This document shows positions 27,288-35,779 of a stretch of 64,000 nucleotides of DNA, piece by piece; position 1 is the stretch's first letter, and every line of letters begins with the position of its first letter. Location: NCBI GenBank assembly GCA_036788295.1, contig DAIQNR010000001.1:221114-285113 (forward strand), given 5' to 3'. Position numbers and translations under genes: made by a program. The notes below the pieces were generated by a model. It did not search any database. It was not told where the DNA came from and saw only the letters and a list, made by a program, of their open reading frames with translations. The DNA is from JAHQVK01 sp036788295 (lineage in GTDB: Bacteria; Myxococcota; Kuafuiibacteriia; Kuafuiibacteriales; Kuafuiibacteriaceae).

Positions 27288-29867
27288 TCACGGGTCGAGC
27301 CGCACCTCGAGTCCTTCCCGGCTCGCCAGGACCCGGAGCACGCCGCCCTCGGCTCCGGGGCGAGCCAACAGCGCGTCGGCAGCCCGGTCGATCACCGCGG
27401 TCTGGATGAGTCGGCGGAGGGGTCGAGCGCCCATCTCCTCGTCGTAGCCACGCTCGGCGAGCCAAGCCTCGGCCGCTTCTTCGACGTCGAGCCGAATTCC
27501 GCGCTCGCCGAGCAGGCGCCGCACCGCCTCGAGCTGCACCGGCACGATGCGTCGAACCTCGGCGCGCTCGAGCCGGTGGAAGACGAGCACGTCGTCGAGC
27601 CGGTTGACCAGCTCGGGTCGAAACTGGGTGCGCAGGAGCTGATCCAGCTCCTGCTTCATGAGTTCGTGCTCCCCCCGCCCGTACCGCTGGATGACGGACG
27701 AGCCGAGGTTCGACGTCAGCACCACCAGCGTGTTGCTCATGTCCACCGTTCGACCTTTCCCGTCGGTGAGGCGACCGTCGTCGAGCACCTGCAGGAGCAG
27801 GTGGAAGACTTCGGGGTGCGCCTTCTCGATCTCATCGAAGAGCACCACGGAATACGGGTGCCTCCGAATCTGCTCGGTGAGGTATCCGCCCTGCTCGTAC
27901 CCGACATACCCGGGAGGGGCGCCGATGAGGCGAGCGACCGCGTGCTTCTCCATGTATTCGCTCATGTCGAGGCGAATGACCCGCGACTCGTCCGCGAACA
28001 GCTGCTCGGCGAGCGCCTTCGCGAGCTCGGTCTTTCCTACCCCGGTGGGCCCGAGAAACAGAAACCCCCCGATCGGCCGCCTGCGGTCCTTGAGGCCAGC
28101 CCGAGCGCGGCGCACCGCGCGGGCGACGCTCGACACCGCCTCGTCCTGCCCGATCACCCGGCGGTGCAGCGCCGACTCGAGCTGCACGAGCTTGGCCGCC
28201 TCGCTCTCGAGCATCCGGCTCACCGGGATCCCCGTCCATCGGGATACGACCTCCGCAATCTCTCGGTCGGTCACCTCCTGGCGAAGAAAGGACGAGTCTT
28301 TGGTCAGCTCGGCGTGCCTCGCCTCCGCCGCTTCGAGCGCCTTCGCCCGCTCCGGCACCTCGCCGTACAGGAGCTTCGAGGCCCGCTCGTAGTCGCCTTG
28401 CCTGGTCGCGATCTCGGCCTCGGTCCGCAGCCGCTCGATCTCCTCCTTGGCGTCGGCCATCGCGGTCAGCGCCCCCTTCTCGGCCTGCCACGTCGCCTTC
28501 ATGGTCGCCGCGCGGCTTCGCAGCTCGGACAGCTCCCGGTCGAGCTCGCCCAGCCTGGCGCCGGCGTCCTTCTCCTCGTCCCGGCCCAGCGCCTGCTTCT
28601 CGATCTCGAGCTGCAGGATCTTGCGCTCGACCTCATCGATGGGCTTCGGGAGGGAGTCGATCTCCATGCGCACCGTCGCCGCGGCCTCGTCGACGAGGTC
28701 GATCGCCTTGTCCGGCAGGAAGCGGTCGGCGATGTATCGGTCGGACAGCCGAGCCGCGGCGACGAGCGCGCCGTCGCGAATTCGCACCTTGTGGTGAACC
28801 TCGTAGCGCTCCTGCAGACCGCGGAGGATCGCGACCGTCGCCTCGACCGTCGGCGGCTCGACGAGCACCGGCTGAAACCGCCGCTCGAGCGCGGCGTCCT
28901 TCTCGATGTGCTGCCGGTACTCGGTGATGGTCGTGGCGCCGATGCAGTGCAGGTCCCCGCGGGCGAGCGCGGGTTTCAGCATGTTGGAGGCGTCCATCGC
29001 GCCCTCGGAGGCCCCAGCCCCAACCAGGGTGTGGATCTCGTCGATGAAGAGGATGACCTTCCCCTCCGCGGCCGCGATGTCTTCGAGCACCGCCTTGAGC
29101 CGCTCTTCGAACTCACCGCGATATTTGGCGCCGGCGAGCATCGCGCCTAGGTCGAGGGAGAGCAGGCGCCGCCCGGCGAGCGACTCGGGGACGTCCTTTG
29201 CGACGATGCGCTGCGCGATCCCCTCCGCGATCGCGGTCTTTCCGACCCCGGGCTCGCCGATCAACACCGGGTTGTTCTTTCGGCGCATCGACAGGACCTG
29301 CATCGTCCGCCGGATCTCGTCGTCCCGGCCGATTACGGGGTCGAGCTTGCCGGCGCGCGCCCGGGCGGTGAGATCCAGCGTATATTTTTCGAGAGCTTGG
29401 AACTTTCCGTCCGGATCCTGGTCTTCGATGCGCCGAGGGCCTCGAATCTCCTCGAGCGCGGCGAGCACCGCGGCCCGGCCAAGACCGAAGTGCTCGAGCA
29501 GCTCCTTGGCCGGCCCGTCCGCCGCGCCGAGCAGCAGGTGCTCGATGCTCAGGAACTTGTCCTTCAGCTCGGATGCCTCTCGCTCGGCGGCGGCGAAGGC
29601 GGCGGCGAGCCCATCGCCGACATACAGCGAGCCGCCCCCACCCGAGACCTTCGGAAGCCGGCCCAGCCGGCGCTCGCATTCGGCGACGAGACCGCGCTCG
29701 TCGGTGCCGAGCTTCGCGAGCAAAGCCTTCGCGAGCCCTTCTCTGTCTTCGAGCGCGGAGACGATGACGTGCTCGAGCTCCACCCGCTGGTGGCCTCGGC
29801 TCCTCGCGAGGGTTTGCGCCCGACCGAGCGCCTCTCTTGTCTTCAAAGTCAAACGTTCTGGATTCAC
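27288..29867 (-). CDS. clpB: ClpB, ATP-dependent protein disaggregase
   Basis: An 859-aa Hsp100 chaperone that works with DnaK to solubilise aggregates. An N-terminal Clp repeat domain (about 1-145) precedes two AAA+ modules: the first with GEPGVGKT near 205 and ILFIDEIHTLVG, the second with GPTGVGKT near 610 and VVLFDEIEKAHPEV. Between them is the coiled-coil M domain (about 410-520) that marks ClpB rather than ClpA or ClpC. GTG start at 29867 with GGAGG 7 nt upstream. It lies 75 bp downstream of hisD on the same strand, with its own candidate promoter in the gap. Confidence 0.98.
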   Translation of the reverse strand: MNPERLTLKTREALGRAQTLARSRGHQRVELEHVIVSALEDREGLAKALLAKLGTDERGLVAECERRLGRLPKVSGGGGSLYVGDGLAAAFAAAEREASELKDKFLSIEHLLLGAADGPAKELLEHFGLGRAAVLAALEEIRGPRRIEDQDPDGKFQALEKYTLDLTARARAGKLDPVIGRDDEIRRTMQVLSMRRKNNPVLIGEPGVGKTAIAEGIAQRIVAKDVPESLAGRRLLSLDLGAMLAGAKYRGEFEERLKAVLEDIAAAEGKVILFIDEIHTLVGAGASEGAMDASNMLKPALARGDLHCIGATTITEYRQHIEKDAALERRFQPVLVEPPTVEATVAILRGLQERYEVHHKVRIRDGALVAAARLSDRYIADRFLPDKAIDLVDEAAATVRMEIDSLPKPIDEVERKILQLEIEKQALGRDEEKDAGARLGELDRELSELRSRAATMKATWQAEKGALTAMADAKEEIERLRTEAEIATRQGDYERASKLLYGEVPERAKALEAAEARHAELTKDSSFLRQEVTDREIAEVVSRWTGIPVSRMLESEAAKLVQLESALHRRVIGQDEAVSSVARAVRRARAGLKDRRRPIGGFLFLGPTGVGKTELAKALAEQLFADESRVIRLDMSEYMEKHAVARLIGAPPGYVGYEQGGYLTEQIRRHPYSVVLFDEIEKAHPEVFHLLLQVLDDGRLTDGKGRTVDMSNTLVVLTSNLGSSVIQRYGRGEHELMKQELDQLLRTQFRPELVNRLDDVLVFHRLERAEVRRIVPVQLEAVRRLLGERGIRLDVEEAAEAWLAERGYDEEMGARPLRRLIQTAVIDRAADALLARPGAEGGVLRVLASREGLEVRLDP

Positions 29868-29910
29868 TGCAAAACCTCCGGCCGCACGGAAAAGCCCGGC
29901 GGATGCCCGG

Positions 29911-29937
29911 AGGATAAGGACCGCCCCCGCTCGTCAA
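29911..29937 (-). promoter_or_regulatory. Candidate clpB promoter
   Basis: On the minus strand TTGACG (29937-29932) and TATCCT (29916-29911) are separated by 15 bp, in the 75-bp gap between hisD and clpB. The CTTGA at the -35 region also suits a heat-shock sigma factor, but no clear CCCCAT-type -10 is present. The spacing is short, so this is tentative. Confidence 0.3.
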
Positions 29938-29942
29938 GCGGC

Positions 29943-31199
29943 CTATTTCTTGCTTTCCCGGCGGAGCTCGGCCGCCCGGGCGTGGCCCTCGAGCCCCTCG
30001 AGCCGAGCGAACGCCGCCGTGTCGCTGACCAGCTCGGGGGTTGGAGCGAGCCTCATGTGGGTTCGGACCCGAAGGAAATGGAACACCGACAAGCCCCCGG
30101 TGCTGCGGGCGGTGCCCCCGGTGGGGAGGGTATGGTTCGGCCCCACTCCATAGTCCCCGAAGACCTCCGCCGAGCCGGCGCCGAGGAACACCGCCCCGAA
30201 GTGCGAGAGTTTCGAAAGCAGCGACTCCGGGTCGGAAACGAGCAGCTCGAGGTGCTCGGGGGCGACCCGGTCGGAGACTTCGCAGGCCTCGTCGAGGTCG
30301 GCCACGACCACGAACCCGCCCCGGGCCAGGGCCGGCTCGGCCGTCGCCCGGGTGGGCAAGGTCTCGAGCTGCCTTCGCAGCGCCTCCACGACCGCGGACG
30401 CGAGCTGGCGGCTCGGAGTGACGAGCAGGCCGCGAGCGGCCACGTCGTGCTCGCACTGCGCGAGCAGGTCCGCGGCCACCACCGCCGGATCGGCCTGCTC
30501 GTCGGCGATGATCAGCACCTCGCTCGGGCCGGCGAGCATGTCGATGCCCACCCGTCCGGCCACGATCTGCTTGGCCGCGGTCACGAAGCGGTTGCCGGGG
30601 CCCACGACGACGTCGACCGCCGGGACCGGACCCGCCCCGTAGGCGAAGGCGGCGATGGCCTGCGCGCCGCCCACGGCGAGCAAAGCGTCGGCGTCGGCGA
30701 GCGCGGCGGCGGCGATCGTCGCCAGAGCCGGCCGCGGAGATGCCACCCAGACCTCCGGTACCCCGGCGGCCCGAGCGGTCACCGCGGTCATGAGGACCGA
30801 GCTCGGCAGCGGAAACCGCCCCCCCGGTGCGTAGCAGCCCGCCCTCGCCACCGGCGCAACCCGGTGGCCGACCGTCCCGTCCGCGACCGCGAGCTCCACG
30901 TCACCGAGGGCCGCTCGCTGCGCTTGCGCGAACCGGCGGATGCGCTCGGCCGCCCGCTCGAGCAGCCGACGGTCGGCGGCAGGGAAGCGGTCGAGCCCGG
31001 CGAGGAGCGCCGGCCGCTCGAGCACGAGCGGCTCGCCCGGAGTTCGGTCCCCAAACCGCTCCGCGTACTCGACGAGCGCGGGCCACCCCCTCCCCCGGAC
31101 ATCGGCGACGATGGCGGCCGCGGCGGACATCGCCTCGGGGTCCACCGGGTCGAGCCCGGCGGGGTTCATCTCGTCCGGTCGCAGCTCGGAAAACCGCAT
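29943..31199 (-). CDS. hisD: Histidinol dehydrogenase
   Basis: A 418-aa Zn-dependent enzyme for the last two steps of histidine synthesis, L-histidinol to histidine with two NAD+. Seen: the NAD-binding region APGGRFPLPSSVLM, the signature block VGIDMLAGPSEVLIIAD, the zinc-ligand region LLAQCEHD, the catalytic EHLEL segment (VAPEHLEL) and GDYGVGPNHTLPTGG with the further metal ligand. Length and motifs are standard. No other his genes are nearby, so histidine synthesis is dispersed in this genome. It is divergent from lipA (139-bp gap with no clear promoter) and upstream of clpB. Confidence 0.97.
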   Translation of the reverse strand: MRFSELRPDEMNPAGLDPVDPEAMSAAAAIVADVRGRGWPALVEYAERFGDRTPGEPLVLERPALLAGLDRFPAADRRLLERAAERIRRFAQAQRAALGDVELAVADGTVGHRVAPVARAGCYAPGGRFPLPSSVLMTAVTARAAGVPEVWVASPRPALATIAAAALADADALLAVGGAQAIAAFAYGAGPVPAVDVVVGPGNRFVTAAKQIVAGRVGIDMLAGPSEVLIIADEQADPAVVAADLLAQCEHDVAARGLLVTPSRQLASAVVEALRRQLETLPTRATAEPALARGGFVVVADLDEACEVSDRVAPEHLELLVSDPESLLSKLSHFGAVFLGAGSAEVFGDYGVGPNHTLPTGGTARSTGGLSVFHFLRVRTHMRLAPTPELVSDTAAFARLEGLEGHARAAELRRESKK

Positions 31200-31338
31200 G
31201 CGCTTACGCTGGCAAGCCCCGGCGCCGCCGGCAAGCCGAGGCGACGGCCGCCGAAAACGGCGGCTCGGTTTCCCGTGGTTCGGCAGGGCCGCTCGCTTCG
31301 CCTTGTCCCCCCCCGGAGGCCGGTGCTAGCGCACTCTC

Positions 31339-32277
31339 GTGAGTTCTTTGCTGCCGATCCTGCAGGACCGGTCCGGCGCGCCGGTCGGCCCCACCCACCG
31401 GAAACCGGAGTGGCTCAAGATCAAGGCCCCGGGCGGGACCAACTACACCGCGCTCAAGCAGCGGGCCCGAACCCTGCGGCTCGCCACGGTGTGCGAAGAG
31501 GCCCAGTGCCCCAACATCGGGGAGTGCTGGGGAGGCGGTACGGCGACCTTCATGCTCATGGGGGATACATGCACCCGGGGGTGCCGGTTTTGCGCGGTCA
31601 ACACCGCGAAGCGTCCCCCGCCGCTCGACCCCGAGGAGCCGGCGAACGTGGCCGAGGCGGTGGCGGCGATGGGCCTGTCCTACGTCGTGCTGACCTCGGT
31701 GAACCGGGACGAGCTGCCCGACGGCGGCGCCGCCCACCTCGCCCGGTGCCTGCGCGCCATTCGGGCGGCGTGTCCGGACACCCTGCTCGAGATGCTCATC
31801 CCCGACTTCCTCGGCGACGAGGCCGCGCTCGCCGCGGTGTGCGAGGCCCCGATTGCGGTGCTCGCCCACAACGTGGAGACGGTGGAGCGTCTGTCCCCCA
31901 CGGTTCGGGACCCAAGAGCGAGCTATCTGCAGAGCCTCGAGGTGCTCGAGCGGGCCAAGCGCCGGGCGCCGAACCTTCTGACCAAGAGCTCGGTGATGTT
32001 GGGCCTCGGCGAGACCGAAAACGAAGTCCTCGCGACCATGGAGGATCTCAGGGCCCGCGACGTGGACATCGTGACCTTCGGTCAGTATTTGCGCCCATCG
32101 TCCCGCCACCTGCCGGTGGTCGAGTACGTGCATCCAGAGACTTTCGAGCGCTACGCGGATGCAGCCCGGGGCCTCGGCTTTGGCTACGTCGCCTCCGGCC
32201 CGCTGGTCCGCTCCTCCTACCGAGCCGGAGAGCTCTACGTGGAGAGGGCCCTTCGACAGCGGTCGTCCTCGGTATGA
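31339..32277 (+). CDS. lipA: Lipoyl synthase
   Basis: A 312-aa radical-SAM enzyme that inserts two sulfur atoms into octanoyl groups on 2-oxoacid dehydrogenase E2 subunits and on GcvH. Both iron-sulfur motifs are intact: the auxiliary cluster CEEAQCPNIGEC (Cys52, 57, 63) and the radical-SAM cluster CTRGCRFC (Cys78, 82, 85). The C-terminal serine of the auxiliary cluster is in the RSSYRAGE segment. GTG start at 31339 without an obvious Shine-Dalgarno sequence. No lipB is seen. The stop overlaps the start of the next gene (ATGA). Confidence 0.97.
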   Translation: MSSLLPILQDRSGAPVGPTHRKPEWLKIKAPGGTNYTALKQRARTLRLATVCEEAQCPNIGECWGGGTATFMLMGDTCTRGCRFCAVNTAKRPPPLDPEEPANVAEAVAAMGLSYVVLTSVNRDELPDGGAAHLARCLRAIRAACPDTLLEMLIPDFLGDEAALAAVCEAPIAVLAHNVETVERLSPTVRDPRASYLQSLEVLERAKRRAPNLLTKSSVMLGLGETENEVLATMEDLRARDVDIVTFGQYLRPSSRHLPVVEYVHPETFERYADAARGLGFGYVASGPLVRSSYRAGELYVERALRQRSSSV

Positions 32278-32954
32278 CCGCGCCTTCCATCTTCGTCCTC
32301 GACGAGCCCGCCCTAGCGGTCCGAGTCGCCGCATCAACCGAACCCTCGGAGCCGTTTTGGCGGGCTCTGTCCGCCGCTCAGCGGGCTGCGGACCAAATCG
32401 AAGCGGCCGCGCTGGCCCTGGATCTAGCCGCGGTCGCGCTGGCGGCGGCGGTGGCGGTGGTTCTGGGGCCGTCGGACGCGGTCGCCGCTGACCGCGCCGC
32501 GTCGCCGCTGCTCGCCTGGGCTCGCGGGGTGCCGCTTCAGCGGGTGCTCGACCTCGCCGCCGAGGGAGCGGATGTGGTGAGCGCCGAGCACGGCGTGCTT
32601 CCGCCCGGGCGCTCCGCTGGCTCCCATCTCCCCCGAGCAGCGGGGGTGGGCTGGGCCCTGCGGCTTCAGGGCGCCAGCGGGGTGGTCCTGGCCGCCTTCG
32701 ACGCCGAAGCTCGGACCGACCCCGATCTCGGACACGCCCTCAACTTCGCCGCGGTTCAGGCCAGCCGCACCGTGTTCGTGGTCCGGTCGGCCCCAGGCGA
32801 CCGCTCGCTCGCCGTCGAAGGCCTCGCCTACGGGGTCCCCGCCGAACCGGTCTCGGGCGCGCACCCGGCCGCGGTCCTCGGCGCGGTGCGCGATGCAGCG
32901 CAGCATGTGCGCCAAGGTCACGGGCCGGTGCTGCTCGAGATCCTCGTTCACTGA
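32274..32954 (+). CDS. Degenerate E1-alpha (pyruvate dehydrogenase-type) paralogue, probably non-catalytic
   Basis: A 226-aa protein. Its second half follows the E1-alpha core: HLPRAAGVGWALRLQG (118-133), ALNFAAVQASRTVFVV (155-170), AYGVPAEPVSG (185-195) and a GPVLLEI end (217-223). Real E1-alpha subunits run to about 330-400 aa, and the thiamine-diphosphate motif GDG...NN is lost: residues 143-145 are DAE and 171-172 are RS. The N-terminal half is Ala-rich and hardly recognisable. It overlaps lipA by 4 bp. I infer a former E1-alpha that no longer binds ThDP, perhaps retained as a regulatory or binding partner in lipoate metabolism, or a decaying gene that is still open. Confidence 0.7.
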   Translation: MTAPSIFVLDEPALAVRVAASTEPSEPFWRALSAAQRAADQIEAAALALDLAAVALAAAVAVVLGPSDAVAADRAASPLLAWARGVPLQRVLDLAAEGADVVSAEHGVLPPGRSAGSHLPRAAGVGWALRLQGASGVVLAAFDAEARTDPDLGHALNFAAVQASRTVFVVRSAPGDRSLAVEGLAYGVPAEPVSGAHPAAVLGAVRDAAQHVRQGHGPVLLEILVH

Positions 32955-32973
32955 ACAAACTTTTGGGGGGTCG

Positions 32974-32997
32974 CGTTGCGACGTTCGTCGCAACGTC
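32974..32997. promoter_or_regulatory. Palindromic element 1 upstream of ccoNO (enhancer-type site or hairpin)
   Basis: A 9-bp perfect inverted repeat with a 4-nt loop (CGTTGCGAC-GTTC-GTCGCAACG, 32974-32995) overlaps a second one (GACGTT-N6-AACGTC, 32980-32997); the two folds exclude each other. It lies about 228 bp upstream of the predicted sigma-54 start, a normal enhancer distance. There is no T-tract, so it is not a standard terminator for the lipA operon. The 301-bp stretch 32955-33255 has no gene. Confidence 0.5.
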
Positions 32998-33051
32998 ATC
33001 CGTTCCCTTTCAGGAACATCGGTGAAAACCATCAGACGCGACCGAGCGATG

Positions 33052-33070
33052 CTGCGTCGATGCGACGCAG
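33052..33070. promoter_or_regulatory. Palindromic element 2 upstream of ccoNO
   Basis: CTGCGTCG-ATG-CGACGCAG is a perfect 8-bp inverted repeat, about 150 bp upstream of the predicted start. It shares TGCGACG with element 1, so both may bind the same activator. A weaker inverted repeat (GTTCC-N6-GGAAC, 33002-33017) lies between them. Confidence 0.45.
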
Positions 33071-33185
33071 GATCCGTTTCGAAAGGACGACCAGGAACGA
33101 AGTCGAAACGCCGCTTGGTCACCCATTCGTAACCGGAACCGCGCCGCCACCAAGCTCCGTGCGTCACCGCTGCACCTCGGTACTT

Positions 33186-33201
33186 TGGCACCCTCGTTGC
33201 A
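33186..33201 (+). promoter_or_regulatory. Sigma-54 (RpoN) promoter of the cbb3 oxidase locus
   Basis: TGGCAC-CCTCG-TTGCA is an exact match to the -24/-12 consensus TGGCAC-N5-TTGCW. The expected start (about 33212) leaves a 44-nt leader before the ccoNO ATG. Palindromes at 32974 and 33052 are placed like enhancer sites for a bacterial enhancer-binding protein. The sequence match is seen; use in vivo is inferred. Confidence 0.65.
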
Positions 33202-33255
33202 ACGGGCGGGGCTGTGCCGCCCCGTGGCCTCGGGCTCGGGCGGGCCGGGAAACCC

Positions 33256-35469
33256 ATGCAGTCCGAGACCTTCACCTACGACGACGACATCTCACGCAAG
33301 TTTGCCACCGCTACGGTGGTCTGGGCCTTGGTGGGGACCCTCCTGGGCCTCATCATCGCCGTGCAGCTGGCGTGGCCCGAGCTCAGCTTCGGCCTACCCT
33401 ACCTCACGTTCGGGCGCCTCCGGCCCCTCCACACGAACGCGGCCATCTTCGCCTTCGCTGGAAACGCGATCTTCGCCGCGGTGTACTATTCGAGCCAGCG
33501 CCTGCTCAAGGCGCGCATGTTCCATGACGGGCTGAGCCGCATCCACTTTTGGGGTTGGCAGCTCATCATCGTCGCCGCGGCGATCACGCTCCCCCTCGGC
33601 TACAGCCAGTCCAAGGAGTACGCGGAGCTGGAGTGGCCGCTCGACATCGCCGTCGCCGTCATCTGGCTCGTGTTCGCGGTCAACTTCTTCATGACCCTCG
33701 CCCGGCGCCGGGAGCGGCACCTCTACGTTGCGCTGTGGTTCTACATCGCCAGCATCGTCGCGATCACCATCCTCTATGTGTTCAACAACCTGGCGCTGCC
33801 GGTGTTCGCTCTCAAGAGCTACAGCCTGTACGCCGGGGTGCAGGACGCGTTCATGCAGTGGTGGTACGGACACAACGCGGTCGCGTTCTTCCTGACCACC
33901 CCCTTCCTTGGGTTGATGTACTATTTCCTCCCCAAAGCGGCGAACCGACCGGTCTTCTCCTATCGGCTCTCCATCCTGCACTTCTGGTCGATCGTCTTCA
34001 TCTACATCTGGGCTGGACCCCACCACCTCCACTACACGGCCCTGCCCGAGTGGGCCTCCACCCTGGGCATGATCTTCAGCTTGATGCTGTGGATGCCGTC
34101 TTGGGGCGGAATGATCAACGGCCTGCTCACCCTCCGCGGGGCGTGGCACAAGGTGGCAAAGGACCCGATCCTCAAGTTCTACACCGTCGGGATCACGTTC
34201 TACGGGATGTCCACCTTCGAGGGCCCCATGCTCTCGATCAAGTCGGTCAACAGCCTCTCCCACTACACCGACTGGACCATCGCCCACGTGCACGCCGGCG
34301 CGCTCGGTTGGAATGGGTTCATGGCCTTCGGAATGATCTACTGGCTCGCCCCGCGCCTGTTCCAGACGAAGCTCTGGAGCCAGAAGCTGGCCGAAACCCA
34401 CTTCTGGATCGGCACCATCGGCATCCTCTTCTACATCGTCTCCATCTACACCGCAGGCATCACCCAGGGGCTGATGTGGCGCGCGTTCGACGAGACCGGG
34501 CGCCTGGCCTACCCCGACTTCGTGGAGACCGTGCTTCGGCTCATGCCCATGTACTATGTCCGGGTGGTCGGCGGCTTGATGTACGTCGTCGGCGTCGTGC
34601 TGTGTCTCGTCAACTTCGTGATGACTTGGCGGGCTCGCCCGGCGACCTACGCCCCGGTCACCGACAGCGCCCCCCCGCTGTCGCCGACGTACGACGGACC
34701 GGCGCCGCAGCCGATGATCCCGCCCGGGGGACGCCTGACCGTCGGCGGCTTCCTGGGGTACCTGCACCGGGCCGAATTCCACCGGGTGTGGGAGCGAAAG
34801 GGCGTGACTTTCACCCTTTGGACCACCGGCGCGGTCGCGGTGGCATCCCTGTTCGAGATCATCCCGACGTTCCTCATCCAATCGAACGTCCCGACCATCG
34901 CCACCGTTCAGCCCTACACCCCGCTCGAGCTGTACGGACGGGACATGTACGTCTCGGAGGGCTGCTACAACTGCCACTCCCAGATGATCCGCCCGATTCG
35001 GATGGAGACGGAGCGGTACGGCGAATACTCCAAACCGGGCGAGTTCATCTACGATCGCCCGTTTCAGTGGGGCTCGCGCCGCATCGGGCCCGACCTCCAC
35101 CGGGTGGGCGGGAAGTACCCGCACCTCTGGCATGTCCGGCACATGGAGAACCCGAGGAGCACGACCCCTCGCTCGATCATGCCCCCTTACCAGTGGATGC
35201 TCGAGGATGACATCGAGTTCGGCTCGATCCAGCGGCGAATCGACGCGATGGCCATGCTCGGCGTTCCCTACGGCGCGGCCATCAACTACGCTGAGGGCAT
35301 GGCCCGAAAGCAGGCCGACCAGATCGCGGACGAGATTTTGACCCAGGGCGGCCCGGCGCTGCATGGCAAGAACATCATCGCGATGATCGCGTACCTGCAG
35401 CGGCTCGGGACGGACATCAAGAAGCTGCCGAAGGCGCCCGCGGCCAAGGAGCCGGTCGCGACCAACTAG
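33256..35469 (+). CDS. ccoNO: cbb3-type cytochrome c oxidase, fused subunits I and II (CcoN-CcoO)
   Basis: A 737-aa fusion of the haem-copper subunit and the monohaem cytochrome c subunit of the high-affinity terminal oxidase. CcoN part (about 1-480): haem-ligand HTNAAIF, CuB-region YGHNAVAFFLT and GPHHLHY, YGMSTFEGP, and the haem-ligand AHVHAGALGWNGF. After a Pro-rich linker (about 485-510), one anchor helix and the CcoO domain follow, with the haem c motif CYNCH and the MPPYQWM methionine-ligand region. In most bacteria these are two genes; fused forms are known in some phyla. ATG at 33256 with a weak GGGA ribosome site. First gene of the cco locus. Confidence 0.96.
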   Translation: MQSETFTYDDDISRKFATATVVWALVGTLLGLIIAVQLAWPELSFGLPYLTFGRLRPLHTNAAIFAFAGNAIFAAVYYSSQRLLKARMFHDGLSRIHFWGWQLIIVAAAITLPLGYSQSKEYAELEWPLDIAVAVIWLVFAVNFFMTLARRRERHLYVALWFYIASIVAITILYVFNNLALPVFALKSYSLYAGVQDAFMQWWYGHNAVAFFLTTPFLGLMYYFLPKAANRPVFSYRLSILHFWSIVFIYIWAGPHHLHYTALPEWASTLGMIFSLMLWMPSWGGMINGLLTLRGAWHKVAKDPILKFYTVGITFYGMSTFEGPMLSIKSVNSLSHYTDWTIAHVHAGALGWNGFMAFGMIYWLAPRLFQTKLWSQKLAETHFWIGTIGILFYIVSIYTAGITQGLMWRAFDETGRLAYPDFVETVLRLMPMYYVRVVGGLMYVVGVVLCLVNFVMTWRARPATYAPVTDSAPPLSPTYDGPAPQPMIPPGGRLTVGGFLGYLHRAEFHRVWERKGVTFTLWTTGAVAVASLFEIIPTFLIQSNVPTIATVQPYTPLELYGRDMYVSEGCYNCHSQMIRPIRMETERYGEYSKPGEFIYDRPFQWGSRRIGPDLHRVGGKYPHLWHVRHMENPRSTTPRSIMPPYQWMLEDDIEFGSIQRRIDAMAMLGVPYGAAINYAEGMARKQADQIADEILTQGGPALHGKNIIAMIAYLQRLGTDIKKLPKAPAAKEPVATN

Positions 35470-35473
35470 CGGA

Positions 35474-35514
35474 CTCGGTGGCGCGGGGGGAGTCGAGCCC
35501 CCCGCGCCCCCGAG
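35474..35514 (+). other. Long GC-rich hairpin between ccoNO and ccoQ
   Basis: GGCGCGGGGGG (35480-35490) pairs with CCCCCCGCGCC (35498-35508) around a 7-nt loop, extended by CTCGG/CCGAG with one mismatch, giving a stem of about 17 bp. No U-tract follows. It may protect the 3' end of the ccoNO message or partly stop transcription, setting subunit ratios. Confidence 0.6.
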
Positions 35515-35532
35515 ACCAAACCCGGAGTCTTC

Positions 35533-35694
35533 ATGAAGCTGAGCGACTTGATGAGCAACATGGCCCTGTCGAGCTATCCCCAGGTGGCGCTGGTCATCTT
35601 TTTGGGGGTGTTCATCGGGGTGATGCTTCGGCTGTTTTCGAAGAAACACCAGAAGGATTACGAAGAGGCCTCGCGCCTCCCTCTCGACGACTGA
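35533..35694 (+). CDS. ccoQ: CcoQ-type small subunit of cbb3 oxidase
   Basis: A 53-aa protein with a single membrane helix (about residues 15-35, YPQVALVIFLGVFIGVMLRL) and a charged tail (SKKHQKDYEEASRLPLDD). Size, topology and position between ccoO and ccoP match CcoQ/FixQ, which stabilises the oxidase complex. GGAG lies 5 nt before the ATG. Primary sequence in this family is poorly conserved, so the name rests largely on context. Confidence 0.85.
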   Translation: MKLSDLMSNMALSSYPQVALVIFLGVFIGVMLRLFSKKHQKDYEEASRLPLDD

Positions 35695-35752
35695 CCCTGG
35701 CGACCGACCAAGTCGTCGTCCGACCGGCCCACTGACCAGCCTGCCGCCGCAG

Positions 35753-35768
35753 CCGGGCCCGAGCCCGG
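35753..35768 (+). other. Hairpin touching the ccoP ribosome-binding site
   Basis: CCGGGC-CCGA-GCCCGG is a 6-bp stem whose last two bases are the first two of the GGAGGAG ribosome site of ccoP. It could slightly lower or position ribosome entry. Short and GC-rich, so it may be incidental. Confidence 0.3.
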
Positions 35769-35779
35769 AGGAGAAAAAG

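Noticed and set aside
33182..33255. FNR/ANR box (TTGAT-N4-ATCAA) before the cbb3 locus
   Set aside because: I looked for it in the whole 301-bp region and did not find a match; only the sigma-54 motif is present.
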